Positions 8,923-18,524 of a DNA stretch of 64,000 bases are shown here, one piece after another (within the stretch, counting starts at the first letter, position 1; every line of letters begins with the position of its first letter). The position numbers were made by a program, and so were the translations under genes. A model generated the notes under the pieces. It saw only the letters and a list, made by a program, of their open reading frames with translations. It was not told the origin of the DNA and made no database searches. Source of the stretch: Tunturiibacter gelidiferens (GTDB taxonomy: Bacteria > Acidobacteriota > Terriglobia > Terriglobales > Acidobacteriaceae); contig NZ_JACCCV010000001.1 of the NCBI RefSeq assembly GCF_013410115.1, forward strand, positions 1,736,001 to 1,800,000, in the 5' to 3' direction.

Positions 8923-9855
8923 ATGTCCATCGTAGAACTGCAACACGTCCGCAAGGCCTACGACACCAAGATCGCCGTAGCAGACCTCAGCTTCACCATC
9001 GAGCCTGGCAGCATGTTCGGCCTCCTCGGCCCCAACGGCTCCGGCAAGACCTCCTCCATCCGCATGATGATCGGCATCACGGTCCCCGACTCCGGCACCG
9101 TCAGCCTCTTCGGCAAGCCCTTCAACCGCGACCTCCTCAAGCGCGTCGGTTATCTCCCCGAGGAGCGCGGCCTCTACAAAAAGATGAAGGTCATGGACCA
9201 ACTCATCTTCCTCGGCCAGCTCCGCGGTCTCACCGCCGCCACCGCCTCAAAGCGCGCACACGACTGGTGCGACCGCCTCGGAATCACCCCCTCCATCGAC
9301 AAGAAGACCGAAGAGCTCTCCAAGGGCATGCAGCAGAAGATCCAGTTCATCTCCACGCTCCTCCACGAGCCCGAGCTCATCATCATGGACGAGCCCTTCA
9401 GCGGCCTCGATCCCGTCAACGCCGTCCTCCTCATGGACACCCTCGTCGACCTCCGCAAACAAGGCCGCACCATCCTCTTCTCGACCCATCGCATGGATCA
9501 GGTCGAAAAGATCTGCGACAACATCTGCCTCATCCACAACAGCCACCTCGTCCTCTCCGGCTCCATGCGCGAGATCAAATCTCGCTACCCCGTCAACCGC
9601 GTCCTCATCAACTTCACCGGAGACGACTCCTTCCTCAACCACCCCACCATCCACTCCGCGAAGAACTACGGAGGCCACGCCGAGATCCGCCTCAACGAAG
9701 GAGCCGATGCTCAGGCCCTCCTCGCCGACGCCATCCGCACCGGCGCCCGCATCACCCGCTTCGAAGTCATGGAGCCGACACTCGAAGAGATCTTCATCGA
9801 GAAGGTCACTGAAGAATCTACCGGCGTCCCGGCTGGAGAAAAAGTTCATGCATAA
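8923..9855 (+). CDS. ABC-2 type transporter, ATP-binding subunit
   Basis: The 310-residue ATPase has Walker A GPNGSGKT at 36-43, signature LSKGMQQK at about 128-135, Walker B LIIMDEPFSGLDP and switch His in STHRMDQ. The C-terminal 90 residues after the ATPase core resemble the NatA/YhaQ group. It should energise the permease encoded by the overlapping next gene, exporting an unidentified substrate. The ATG start at 8923 begins the conserved MSIVELQHVRKAY. Confidence 0.94.
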   Translation: MSIVELQHVRKAYDTKIAVADLSFTIEPGSMFGLLGPNGSGKTSSIRMMIGITVPDSGTVSLFGKPFNRDLLKRVGYLPEERGLYKKMKVMDQLIFLGQLRGLTAATASKRAHDWCDRLGITPSIDKKTEELSKGMQQKIQFISTLLHEPELIIMDEPFSGLDPVNAVLLMDTLVDLRKQGRTILFSTHRMDQVEKICDNICLIHNSHLVLSGSMREIKSRYPVNRVLINFTGDDSFLNHPTIHSAKNYGGHAEIRLNEGADAQALLADAIRTGARITRFEVMEPTLEEIFIEKVTEESTGVPAGEKVHA

Positions 9856-11092
9856 CATCTGGCTCATCGCCAAACGCGAGTACCTCGAACGCATTCGCAC
9901 CAAAGCTTTCCTTATCGCCACCATCCTCATTCCGCTCTTCATGGGAGCCTTCGTCTTCGGCAGCGGCTATCTCGCCTCTCGCACAAAGTCCTCCGCCCAC
10001 ATCGCCATCGTCTCGCCCGACAAGTCCTTCTCCGCCGACCTCAAGCAGGAGCTCCAAACCGGGAAAAACAGTGGCATGACGATCGAAGTTCTAGCTCCAA
10101 CCTCCCCATCCAACAGCAACGAAATCCGCGCCAACCTCGACCGCAATCTCCAAAGCAAATCAGGAGACCTCACCGGCTATCTCGTCGTTACGCCTGCCCC
10201 ACAGCCGAACGCACGTCCCACCTTCACCTACGTTCCGCGCTCAGCCGGTGACATCACCACCGAAGACACACTCTCCACCGCAATTCAAAATGTTCTCACC
10301 CGCGAAGGCCTTACCCACCAGGGGATGGGCCCGTCCGACATCGCCGCCCTCATGGCTCCCGTCGCCATCGACACCAGCAAAACAGGCGACAGCCGCGCCG
10401 CCTTCGGTGCCGCCTATCTCCTCTTCTTCCTCATGTACATGGTCATCATGCTCTACGGCATGAACACCGCGCGCTCCATCATTGAAGAAAAGACCAGCCG
10501 CGTCTTTGAGGTCATGCTCTCCACCATCAAGCCCGACGAGATGCTTGCCGGCAAGATTCTCGGCGTCGGTGCAGTCGGTATCACTCAGGTGGGTGTATGG
10601 ATGCTGGCCGCCGCAGCCCTAGGCTCAACCTCGCTCGCAACGGGCGTTATCGGCAGCGGCCACGCTCTCATCAGTGCCACACAGATCTTCTTCTTCGTCG
10701 CCTACTTCATCTTTGGCTTCCTGGTCTACTCCAGCATCGCCGCCGCTCTAGGGGCCATGACGAACTCCGAGCAGGAACTCCAGCAGCTCAACATGTTCCT
10801 CGTCATCCCGCTCGCCTTCTGCTTTCTCATGATCTTCGTCATCGTGCGCGCACCCAACTCCACCCTCGCGCAGATCGTCTCCCTCATCCCCTTCTGCAGC
10901 CCCCTGCTGATGAACTTCCGCATCTCCCTCACCACGGTCCCACCCTGGCAGATCGGTCTCTCGTTCGTGCTCATGAGCCTCACCATCCTCGCCATCCTCT
11001 GGGTTGCGAGCCGGATCTACCGCGTCGGCATTCTCATGTACGGTAAGAAGCCCAACCTCCCCGAGATCCTCCGCTGGCTCAAATACAGCTAG
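9848..11092 (+). CDS. ABC-2 type transporter permease (NatB/YhaP-like)
   Basis: The 414-residue membrane subunit has an N-terminal helix (about 20-42), a large extracytoplasmic domain of about 150 residues, then a cluster of five or six helices from about residue 180. This is the NatB/YhaP layout. The conserved EEKTSRVFEVMLSTIKPDEM follows the second helix. Its ATG overlaps the ATPase stop by 8 bp (ATGCATAA), indicating translational coupling and a two-subunit exporter. An open frame extends further upstream inside the ATPase gene, but that is antisense-frame noise. Confidence 0.92.
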   Translation: MHNIWLIAKREYLERIRTKAFLIATILIPLFMGAFVFGSGYLASRTKSSAHIAIVSPDKSFSADLKQELQTGKNSGMTIEVLAPTSPSNSNEIRANLDRNLQSKSGDLTGYLVVTPAPQPNARPTFTYVPRSAGDITTEDTLSTAIQNVLTREGLTHQGMGPSDIAALMAPVAIDTSKTGDSRAAFGAAYLLFFLMYMVIMLYGMNTARSIIEEKTSRVFEVMLSTIKPDEMLAGKILGVGAVGITQVGVWMLAAAALGSTSLATGVIGSGHALISATQIFFFVAYFIFGFLVYSSIAAALGAMTNSEQELQQLNMFLVIPLAFCFLMIFVIVRAPNSTLAQIVSLIPFCSPLLMNFRISLTTVPPWQIGLSFVLMSLTILAILWVASRIYRVGILMYGKKPNLPEILRWLKYS

Positions 11093-11100
11093 CTGCTCAG

Positions 11101-11466
11101 CTATCGGCTGGACAGAACAAACTGATTTCCATCGGCGTCAGCAAAGATCGCCGACGTTCCCCAATCTTCCTTTCGAGGAGCCTGCACAAAGGCCACACCG
11201 CGCGACTCCAGGCTCTTGGCGGTTGCGAAGACATCATCGCACCAGAAGCTGATGGACTGGAACGTTCCGACGCGGTCTTCATGTCCCTCTGGGGTAAATA
11301 ACGCAATACCGGTCTCCGTTCCAGGGAAGGCAAGCTCAATCCATCGCTGCCCTGGACCCATCTCCTGGTCCGTCGAAATCTTGCATCCCACCTTCTCTGT
11401 CCAGAACCGTAACGCCTCATCCTGATTGCGAACTGGAACTCCAACAAATTTAATGCCTCGAATCAT
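11101..11466 (-). CDS. VOC (glyoxalase/bleomycin-resistance) family protein
   Basis: The 121-residue protein has one vicinal-oxygen-chelate domain: paired beta-alpha-beta-beta-beta units with KFVGVPVRNQDEALRFW at the start and a C-terminal FADADGNQFVL. Such proteins dimerise to form metal-dependent lyases, dioxygenases or antibiotic-binding proteins; the activity here is unknown. The ATG at 11466 follows GGAGAACGGCG, whereas the longer frame to 11610 lacks a ribosome site. It is divergent from a small HTH gene, possibly its regulator. Confidence 0.85.
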   Translation of the reverse strand: MIRGIKFVGVPVRNQDEALRFWTEKVGCKISTDQEMGPGQRWIELAFPGTETGIALFTPEGHEDRVGTFQSISFWCDDVFATAKSLESRGVAFVQAPRKEDWGTSAIFADADGNQFVLSSR

Positions 11467-11553
11467 CGCCGTTCTCCTTGTCCTGCAGACTAAAGCGACG
11501 TGAAGTGTCAGTGCAATTGCCTCCGTAAAACTATAGTATTGGCTGGTACAGCC

Positions 11554-11853
11554 ATGACCGAGATCGATCCTTACATCATCGACGTCCTGATGCGCGACCT
11601 CGTCGGACACGATCGCCGCCCTGCCAGTTTCCTGGTCTATCTCTGGCTCGCAGCCGAAGCCGAACAGCGAGGATCCGAGGTGCAGATCGGGTATCGAGAG
11701 TTGGCCGAAAACATCGGCATCAGCAAAAGTGCGGCACAGAGCGCAGTTCGCTGGCTGATCAAGCGCCGTCTTCTCTCCGCAAAAAAATCCAACGCAACGG
11801 CTCTACCCAGTTACAAGACACTCTCTCCGTGGAAGGGGCGAGCGCAACGCTGA
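11554..11853 (+). CDS. Small helix-turn-helix regulator
   Basis: The 99-residue protein begins MTEIDPYIIDVLMRDLVGHD and carries a winged-helix pattern (YRELAENIGISKSAAQSAVRWLIKRRLL) typical of GntR/replication-initiator-like HTH domains. It is transcribed away from the VOC gene across an 87-bp spacer, so it may control that gene. No effector-binding domain is present. The product name is not recognised beyond the HTH. Confidence 0.7.
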   Translation: MTEIDPYIIDVLMRDLVGHDRRPASFLVYLWLAAEAEQRGSEVQIGYRELAENIGISKSAAQSAVRWLIKRRLLSAKKSNATALPSYKTLSPWKGRAQR

Positions 11854-11876
11854 TCCGCTATCCCGAACGATCGCAG

Positions 11877-13370
11877 CTACCAGGCCCCCTGTTTCCCACC
11901 CACCCACCACACCATCCCCACGGTTAGCGTAGGCTGATCCGGCGACAGCACTACAGGCTTATTCGTCAAAAAGAACGGAACGTTGCTCCAGTCTCTTCGA
12001 TACTCCACACGCGTCAGGAAACCCTCGCCAAATTTGTACTCATAGGTCCCGGTGAACTCCTTCAAAGCCTGCGTGGTCCCGGTGAAAAGCCCTCCGCGAT
12101 CCGATAGATACTCGAAGCGGCCGCCTAGCGCCGTCTTCGGCGTCAGCTGATACCGCGCGTAGGCCGCCCCGCCATCAACGTGCGAAGGCGCTGAAGATTC
12201 GCCAGGTGCCGCACTGGCCCACTCCCGCGAGATCAAATAATCACCCTCAAGCGAAAACGCCAGCTTCGGGGTCGCATTCCAGGTCACGTAGCTGTCGAAG
12301 ATATGCTGCTTGCCATCCGGTGCAGGGGTAATCGCCTGAAGGCACAGCCCAGGCTGCACCGGAGCAGTGCAGTTCGTAGCCGGGGCAGCATCGGGATGGT
12401 CCTGCCCCAGGTAGTAGTTGAAGTTCCAAAGGACGCTCTTTGCGGGCTGCGCCGTAAATCCAAACAGCTCGTCCTTGAACGAGTTCGTAGGCTCCGACTG
12501 ATCGGTCCCATTCACCAGCCAGTAGTTCACCGCCAGCTTATCGTTCACCTTGTAACTCGCTCGAACGCCCGCATGGTAGAACGGCAGATAATCGAAGAAG
12601 AACGACCGCGAATAGTTCACCTGGTCCTTCGTATAGTTGCCTTCGATCCCTAGCGAGCTCGCCCACTTGCCGACGTCCACGGTCAGGCCTTTACCAAGGG
12701 GCACGACGTACGTTCCATAAACCTGAAAGATATTCCTGTAGATATCCGGCCGTGGCTCATTCTGCGGGTTACCCTGCAACGTCTCCGTCGCCTGCCCAAA
12801 CTGCAGATCCAGTCGAACCCCATACCGCCTGCCCGCCGCCACATCCGGATCGAGCGCAAGCACCACATCAGCCTGGTTGATGCTGAACGCGTTGCTGAGC
12901 ACATCGTAAGCTCGCAGATACTGCACACGCCCAATCGGGTGATTGAAGTCGTAGTCGTAGTAACCGTCAAAGGTGTAGTTCAGCGTAGCGCCGCCGGGCA
13001 GTTGTGTCGGAAGGACCGATGCCAAAGGCGAAGTCGGTGTTGAAGCGGTCTGCGGATTCACTGCTGCAGACGACGGAACAGACGCGACGCTGCTGCTCGA
13101 CACACCTTCCACGCTGCTCCGAACATCCGCAGCTGGGCCAACCAGCACCGCCGGCCGCAGCGTAGCCATCTCCGTCGTCGCAACTGGCCGCTCCTTGTGC
13201 AGCTCTGCCTCCAGCGCGCTTACCCGCAGTGCAAGATCGCGCACCGTCTGCCTCAGCTCCTGAACGTCGGCATTCGTGGGCGCAGTCGCCACTGTCTGCG
13301 CGGCGGCTTCAAACCGGGAGAACACAACAAGAAAAAAAGAGAAAAGGAGTAGTCGATTGAAGCAACGCAT
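11877..13370 (-). CDS. Outer-membrane beta-barrel porin (OmpL/BBP2-like)
   Basis: The 497-residue protein starts with a signal peptide (MRCFNRLLLFSFFLVVF to about residue 25). Next come a short coiled coil (QELRQTVRDLALRVSALEAE), a Ser/Ala/Thr linker, and about 380 residues of repeating beta strands such as LNYTFDGYYDYDFN and TRVEYRRDWSN. This fits the outer-membrane 'putative beta-barrel porin-2' family, with the coiled coil perhaps reaching the peptidoglycan. The substrate is unknown. An ATG ten codons upstream is possible, but the signal-peptide start is preferred. Confidence 0.85.
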   Translation of the reverse strand: MRCFNRLLLFSFFLVVFSRFEAAAQTVATAPTNADVQELRQTVRDLALRVSALEAELHKERPVATTEMATLRPAVLVGPAADVRSSVEGVSSSSVASVPSSAAVNPQTASTPTSPLASVLPTQLPGGATLNYTFDGYYDYDFNHPIGRVQYLRAYDVLSNAFSINQADVVLALDPDVAAGRRYGVRLDLQFGQATETLQGNPQNEPRPDIYRNIFQVYGTYVVPLGKGLTVDVGKWASSLGIEGNYTKDQVNYSRSFFFDYLPFYHAGVRASYKVNDKLAVNYWLVNGTDQSEPTNSFKDELFGFTAQPAKSVLWNFNYYLGQDHPDAAPATNCTAPVQPGLCLQAITPAPDGKQHIFDSYVTWNATPKLAFSLEGDYLISREWASAAPGESSAPSHVDGGAAYARYQLTPKTALGGRFEYLSDRGGLFTGTTQALKEFTGTYEYKFGEGFLTRVEYRRDWSNVPFFLTNKPVVLSPDQPTLTVGMVWWVGGKQGAW

Positions 13371-13466
13371 AGGCACGCCTCTCGCAAACGCATTAAGCAA
13401 ATCACGTTCGCAGTAAATTCATCGTAAAGGGCATAACTTCTTCTTCATTCTTTTTCTGGAGACCAT

Positions 13467-13550
13467 GTCCTGCCGGACGGGCCCCCTGCGCGTGGGGCGG
13501 TCACTTCGTGACGGGTATCCCGCTTTGCTCGGCGCTCCCGCTGGTCGCGG
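13467..13550 (+). repeat. ~95-bp dispersed repeat, copy 1
   Basis: Starts GTCCTGCCGGACGGG and contains the small hairpin GTCACTTCGTGAC and a final CTCCCGCTGGTCG. It belongs to a five-copy family in this window and is followed at once by an inverted copy. Confidence 0.8.
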
Positions 13551-13564
13551 GTCAGGATCTCGTG

Positions 13565-13648
13565 CCGACCGACGGGAGGACCAGGCGAAGCTCTAAAAAG
13601 GCGTGCGAGCGCCCGCGCTCCGCGCAGGAGGCCCGTCCGGCAGGACAA
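13565..13648 (-). repeat. ~95-bp dispersed repeat, copy 2 (inverted)
   Basis: Read on the minus strand this shows the same ends, CTTGTCCTGCCGGACGGG and CTCCCGTCGGTCGG, but a diverged middle. Together with copy 1 it makes a large inverted repeat between the porin and acyltransferase genes. Confidence 0.75.
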
Positions 13649-13686
13649 GATGTCTGCCATCGCGCTTCATAGGTAAACTGAACGAA

Positions 13687-14337
13687 GTGTCCTCCACCTA
13701 CACCCTCAAGCAACGCCTCGCCCTCGCCCTCGCCCCCCGCCTCGCGAGTGCGGTCATCCGCGTCCTCGGCATGACCCTTCGTTTTGAAGACGTCCGCGAC
13801 CCCGGCGCACCCCTTGGCTTCGACGCGCCGCCCCCAGCCGTCTACGCCTTCTGGCACCGCTGCCTGCTCACCAGCGCCTGGCACTTCCGCAACCACGACA
13901 TCGCCATCCTCATCAGCCCCAGCTTCGACGGCGAACTGATCGCCCGCACCGTAGAGCGCCTCGGCTACATGGCCGTACGAGGCTCCAGCTCGCGGTCAGG
14001 CTCCCTCGGCCTGCGCAACATGCACCGCGCCTACCTGGACGGACACTACTGTGCCATCACAGCCGACGGCCCCCGTGGCCCCGCCATGGTCGCTAAACCC
14101 GGCGTCACCCAGCTGGCCCAATTGGTAGATAGCCCCGTCGGAACCTTCTACGTCCTCCCCGAGCGAGCCTGGAAATTGCGCTCCTGGGATCGCTTCCTGA
14201 TCCCCAAGCCCTTCTCAAGAGTCTTCATAGGCTGGCCCCTCCTGACGACCGCCAACGAGGAAGCCGTTCAGGCCTCCCTTGATCGCGCCGTCGAATTGGC
14301 CGAATCCAGAATCAGCAATCCTCAAAAAAAAAGTTGA
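13687..14337 (+). CDS. Lysophospholipid acyltransferase-like (DUF374) protein
   Basis: The 216-residue protein resembles DUF374 members, distant relatives of LPLAT acyltransferases. Visible features are an N-terminal amphipathic/hydrophobic stretch, the block AFWHRCLL corresponding to the HX-type acyltransferase motif, SPSFDGELIA, and ITADGPRGPAMVAKPG. Such proteins probably acylate a lipid A or phospholipid precursor at the inner membrane. I chose the GTG at 13687, because the upstream ATG at 13603 lies inside the dispersed repeat and adds no homology. Confidence 0.8.
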   Translation: MSSTYTLKQRLALALAPRLASAVIRVLGMTLRFEDVRDPGAPLGFDAPPPAVYAFWHRCLLTSAWHFRNHDIAILISPSFDGELIARTVERLGYMAVRGSSSRSGSLGLRNMHRAYLDGHYCAITADGPRGPAMVAKPGVTQLAQLVDSPVGTFYVLPERAWKLRSWDRFLIPKPFSRVFIGWPLLTTANEEAVQASLDRAVELAESRISNPQKKS

Positions 14338-14369
14338 AAAGGTTGGCGTATTTTTCGTCGTCAAAATCC

Positions 14370-14430
14370 ACCACGCAAAACACCACATCGTCACCACGTT
14401 CCACCACACAACTCACCACGATTTCACCAC
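14370..14430 (+). repeat. Phased ACCAC array upstream of queA
   Basis: Six ACCAC pentamers start at 14370, 14382, 14393, 14403, 14415 and 14426, i.e. 12, 11, 10, 12 and 11 bp apart, close to one helical turn. The array ends 15 bp before the queA start. A second array of this type precedes lptE (24422-24469). Confidence 0.75.
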
Positions 14431-14445
14431 TAAAATTGACATAGA

Positions 14446-15540
14446 TTGCTCGTATCCGACTTCAATTTCGACCTCCCAGAAGAGCTGATAGCCCAGTCCC
14501 CACCGGCGATTCGTGGCTCCAGCCGCATGCTGGTCCTCGACCGCGCCACCGGCCTGTACCACGACAATTTTTTTCGCAACATCCCCCAAATCCTCGAACC
14601 CGGCGACCTCCTTATCCTCAATGACAGCCGTGTCTTACCGGCCCGACTCTACGCCACCCGCGCCCGCAGCCACCAAACCCAGCAAAGTTCTCCCAATCCA
14701 ACCGGCCGTATCGAAGTCCTTCTAACCCAGCAACTTGCCGTGAACGATTGGACCGCACTCGTCCGCCCCAGCCGCAAAATTCAACCCGGCGAACGCCTCC
14801 TCTTCCACGCCCCCAACGAAGCAAACCCCTTACTGGAAGCCGAAATTCTCTCTGCCTCCGAATTCGGCGAACGCACCCTCCGCTTCTCTCCCGCCCCAGA
14901 CTTCAGCGCCATCCTCAACAAAATAGGCCACATGCCGCTTCCTCCCTACATCCACCGCGAGGACAGCGATGCCGATCGCGACCGCTACCAGACCGTCTTT
15001 TCGCAAGAATCCGGCAGCGCCGCCGCCCCGACCGCAGGCCTTCACTTCACCCCCGAGATCCTGGCCCAGCTCAAGCAAAACGGCATCCAGATTGAGACCA
15101 TCACCCTCCACGTGGGGCTCGGCACCTTCCAGCCAGTAAGAGCGGAAAAGCTTAGTGACATCCGCCTCCACGCAGAACATTACACGCTTCCTCCCGCAAC
15201 CGCTGAAGCCATCAACGCCGCGCTCAATGATGGCCGCAGGATCATTGCAGCCGGCACCACCACAACCCGAACGCTGGAACACTGCGCCCAAACGTCTGGG
15301 GGAGATCGTCTTACGCCCCACACCGGCCAAACCAGCATCTTCATTCAACCTGGCCATAGGTTCATGATCGTGAAGGGTCTCCTCACAAACTTCCATCTTC
15401 CACAATCCACGTTGCTTATGCTAGTCAGCGCCTTCGCAGGAAGTCAGACCGGAAAAGAATTAGTACTGTCTGCCTATGCACACGCCATTCGGGAAAAATA
15501 CCGATTCTTCAGTTATGGTGACTGCATGCTTCTTCTCTAG
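14446..15540 (+). CDS. queA: S-adenosylmethionine:tRNA ribosyltransferase-isomerase
   Basis: QueA transfers and isomerises the ribosyl part of SAM onto 7-aminomethyl-7-deazaguanine in tRNA, giving epoxyqueuosine at position 34. The 364-residue protein shows [51 protein letters not shown] and [23 protein letters not shown] start at 14446 gives the family's usual [17 protein letters not shown], although no ribosome-binding site is visible. That is odd, because the phased ACCAC array fills the usual leader. Neighbouring polA is 76 bp downstream. Confidence 0.96.
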   Translation: MLVSDFNFDLPEELIAQSPPAIRGSSRMLVLDRATGLYHDNFFRNIPQILEPGDLLILNDSRVLPARLYATRARSHQTQQSSPNPTGRIEVLLTQQLAVNDWTALVRPSRKIQPGERLLFHAPNEANPLLEAEILSASEFGERTLRFSPAPDFSAILNKIGHMPLPPYIHREDSDADRDRYQTVFSQESGSAAAPTAGLHFTPEILAQLKQNGIQIETITLHVGLGTFQPVRAEKLSDIRLHAEHYTLPPATAEAINAALNDGRRIIAAGTTTTRTLEHCAQTSGGDRLTPHTGQTSIFIQPGHRFMIVKGLLTNFHLPQSTLLMLVSAFAGSQTGKELVLSAYAHAIREKYRFFSYGDCMLLL

Positions 15541-15616
15541 AAACGGAGTTCCGTGGTTACGGCATCTCCGTGTTTGAAGTCCTACCACTCGCGCACGCGC
15601 TACCATCTAACAAGCC

Positions 15617-18463
15617 ATGTCGAACTCAGCAAATCGAGAAAAATCAGCCACTTCGTCCGAAAACAAACCTCCTGTTTACCTACTTGATAGCATGGCGTTC
15701 ATCTTTCGCGCATACCACGCAATGCAGCGCCAGCGTCCAATGTCCACGAGGACTGGCATCCCTACTGCGGCGACCTATGTGTTCGTCAACATGATCAACA
15801 AGCTTCGCAAAGACTTTTCCCCTCACTACCTCGCAGCGATCTACGACCTCTCTGGCCCGGTCTTCCGCGATGAGCGTGCTCGCGAAATGAAGTCGGTCAA
15901 GAAGTTCAACATTAAGACTCAGCAGTTCGAAGAGATTGATTATCTCGGCTACAAAGCCAACCGAACTGAGATGCCGGCCGACCTTACACAACAGCTCCCC
16001 TTCATTCGCCGCGCCCTTGAGGCCTTTCGCATTCCGATTCTTAGTTACGAGGGATTCGAAGCGGACGACGTAATCGGAACGCTGTCTTGTAAGCTCTCAG
16101 CTCTTGGCCACAAGGTCTACGTTGTATCTTCCGACAAGGATATGATGCAGCTCGTCAACGAAGATGTGTTCATTCTCAATCCAACGAAAGACAACCTGAT
16201 TCTTGACAGTGCCGGAGTAGAAACTGCGCTCGGAGTCCCACCCGAACTTGTGGTTGACGTGATGGCCCTCCGCGGCGATTCCATCGATAACATTCCCGGT
16301 GCTCCAGGCATAGGCGATAAGGGATCCGTCGAGCTCATTCAGCAGTTCGGTACGGTCGAGGCCGCGCTCGACCGCGCCGATGAGGTAAAACGTAAAACGT
16401 ATCGCGAATCGTTGCAAAACAATCGCGACAATATTCTCCTTTCAAAAGAACTCGTCACGATCCACACCGGCGTGCCTATCGACTTCGAGCTAGACGATAT
16501 GCTTACCCAGCCCTCCGATAATGCTGCGTGTCGTGAACTCTTCTCGGAGCTCGAATTTACAACTTTGCTGAAGGAACTTGCTCCTTCTACCGCCAACACT
16601 CCGATCACATACAATCTGATACCGACATCAGCGCAAATAAGTGAATTGCTGGCAGACGCCCGCTCGGCCGGTCTTTCCGGAGAGATTAAGGGATTAACAT
16701 TAGCTGTCTTTGAAGACGCCCGTGCTCTCGCGGAAGAGGTCTGCGCGGACGTATCCACGGAAGAAGACGCTGAGCCCGAGCCATCGCCATCCAAGTCCAT
16801 GTCCCTCTTCGCAACCCAAGAACCGGAACCACTGGACCAGCGAAGGCCAGCTCCCTCGACCGTCCTTCAGATTGGCCTAACCACGTCTGCTGCCTCTGCG
16901 ACGGTCGTATCCCTTCAGGCGCCCGGCCTAAGAGAGGCGCTTGAAGACGCAACACTTCCCAAGCACGTTCATGATCTCAAGGCCGTTCTCCGTGCGCTCG
17001 AGCCTCATCAGATCACATTGGCTGGAGTCCGCGACGATGTCATGCTCTACAGCTATCTCATCAACCCGACGCATGGCTCTCACATTCTTCCTGACGTGAC
17101 AGCCCGCTTCACCGACCGCGCCCTCCCCCATGCTTCGAAGACGCCTAGTGATGCCGAGATTTCCAATCTCCTGCCTGAAGCCGCCAACGCTGTCCATCGC
17201 CTCTCCGGCATCCTTCGTAGCCAGATCGAATCCGCTCACCTCACACATATTTACGAGACGATGGATCTCCCGCTGGTTCCTGTTCTCTTGCGGATGGAGC
17301 AGGCTGGTGTTCGGATCGACTCCGCTGTTCTGGGTGAGATGTCCACTCGACTCGCCGTTGATATGGATAATCTCGCCGATCGAATCTATGCAGATTCGGG
17401 CCATCGGTTCAACATCAACTCGCCTAAACAACTCGGCGATATTCTCTTCAACAAGATGCTCCTTCCCAAGCCGATGAAGTATGGCAAAGGCAAAGTCGTT
17501 TCTACGGCTCAGGATGTGCTTGAGGAGCTTGCTGAACATCATGCCGTTCCAGCACTGGTGCTCGAGTACCGCCAGCTCGCGAAGCTGAAATCCACCTATA
17601 TCGACTCCCTTCCGCAACTTACCGACGCTATGGGCCGTGTTCACACCACCTTCAACCAAGTCGGCACGGCAACCGGTCGCCTTTCCAGCACTAATCCAAA
17701 TCTGCAAAACATTCCTGTTCGCACTGCACTTGGCCGCGAGATTCGTGCCGCATTTATTCCTGCTCCGGGTAATGTTCTGATGTCGGCGGACTACTCGCAG
17801 ATCGAACTGCGCCTGATGGCCCATTTCTCGCAGGATCCTTTGTTACTCGATGCCTATCGAACAGGCAAAGACATTCACACGTTGACTGCGAGTGAGGTGT
17901 TCGGCGTCGACGCTGCCACCATGGATAAAGAAACCCGTGCCCGCGCCAAGGCTGTTAATTTCGGGATCGTATATGGCATCAGTCCGTTCGGACTCGCTGC
18001 GCAGCTGAACATCGATCAAAGAACCGCCAAAACCTATATTGAGACCTATTTTGACCGCTACAAAGGGGTCCAGCGCTTCATTGAGGAGACCCTCGAGACA
18101 GTGCGTCGCGATCAGGCCGTAAAAACGCATTTTGGTCGCATCCGGCCAATCCCGGATATTCAATCCCGCAATCCCAATATGCGCGGTTTCGCGGAGCGGA
18201 CTGCGATCAATACTCCTTTACAAGGTACTGCTGCCGACCTCATCAAACTGGCTATGCTTAGAATCGACCAACTTATCCGTGATCGTAGACTGAAATCGCA
18301 GATGACTCTGCAGGTCCACGATGAGCTGCTGTTTGACGTAGTGCCGGACGAGGTTGAAGAGCTTCAGGAACTTGTGAAACAAGAGATGGAGCAGGTTGCC
18401 GAGTTCTCCATTCCAATAGTCGCTGAGGTGGGCGTCGGTCAAAACTGGCGCGACATGAAATAA
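15617..18463 (+). CDS. polA: DNA polymerase I
   Basis: Repair and Okazaki-fragment polymerase of 948 residues. It has an N-terminal 5'-3' nuclease (about 15-325, with FEADDVIGTL, SSDKDMMQL and GDSIDNIPGAPGIGDKG), a middle 3'-5' exonuclease-like domain (about 330-570), and a polymerase domain with motif A DYSQIELR from about 725, motif B near 777-787 (VNFGIVYG) and motif C VHDELL near 900. The middle domain lacks a recognisable DxE motif, so proofreading is probably lost, as in several bacterial Pol I. An insert (KFNIKTQQFEEIDYLG) lies in the nuclease domain. Confidence 0.97.
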   Translation: MSNSANREKSATSSENKPPVYLLDSMAFIFRAYHAMQRQRPMSTRTGIPTAATYVFVNMINKLRKDFSPHYLAAIYDLSGPVFRDERAREMKSVKKFNIKTQQFEEIDYLGYKANRTEMPADLTQQLPFIRRALEAFRIPILSYEGFEADDVIGTLSCKLSALGHKVYVVSSDKDMMQLVNEDVFILNPTKDNLILDSAGVETALGVPPELVVDVMALRGDSIDNIPGAPGIGDKGSVELIQQFGTVEAALDRADEVKRKTYRESLQNNRDNILLSKELVTIHTGVPIDFELDDMLTQPSDNAACRELFSELEFTTLLKELAPSTANTPITYNLIPTSAQISELLADARSAGLSGEIKGLTLAVFEDARALAEEVCADVSTEEDAEPEPSPSKSMSLFATQEPEPLDQRRPAPSTVLQIGLTTSAASATVVSLQAPGLREALEDATLPKHVHDLKAVLRALEPHQITLAGVRDDVMLYSYLINPTHGSHILPDVTARFTDRALPHASKTPSDAEISNLLPEAANAVHRLSGILRSQIESAHLTHIYETMDLPLVPVLLRMEQAGVRIDSAVLGEMSTRLAVDMDNLADRIYADSGHRFNINSPKQLGDILFNKMLLPKPMKYGKGKVVSTAQDVLEELAEHHAVPALVLEYRQLAKLKSTYIDSLPQLTDAMGRVHTTFNQVGTATGRLSSTNPNLQNIPVRTALGREIRAAFIPAPGNVLMSADYSQIELRLMAHFSQDPLLLDAYRTGKDIHTLTASEVFGVDAATMDKETRARAKAVNFGIVYGISPFGLAAQLNIDQRTAKTYIETYFDRYKGVQRFIEETLETVRRDQAVKTHFGRIRPIPDIQSRNPNMRGFAERTAINTPLQGTAADLIKLAMLRIDQLIRDRRLKSQMTLQVHDELLFDVVPDEVEELQELVKQEMEQVAEFSIPIVAEVGVGQNWRDMK

Positions 18464-18524
18464 TAGTCTCCTCCATTTTCGACACGCTGACGAATCGTTC
18501 TACGGGTGATTATGGTCTCCGCTT

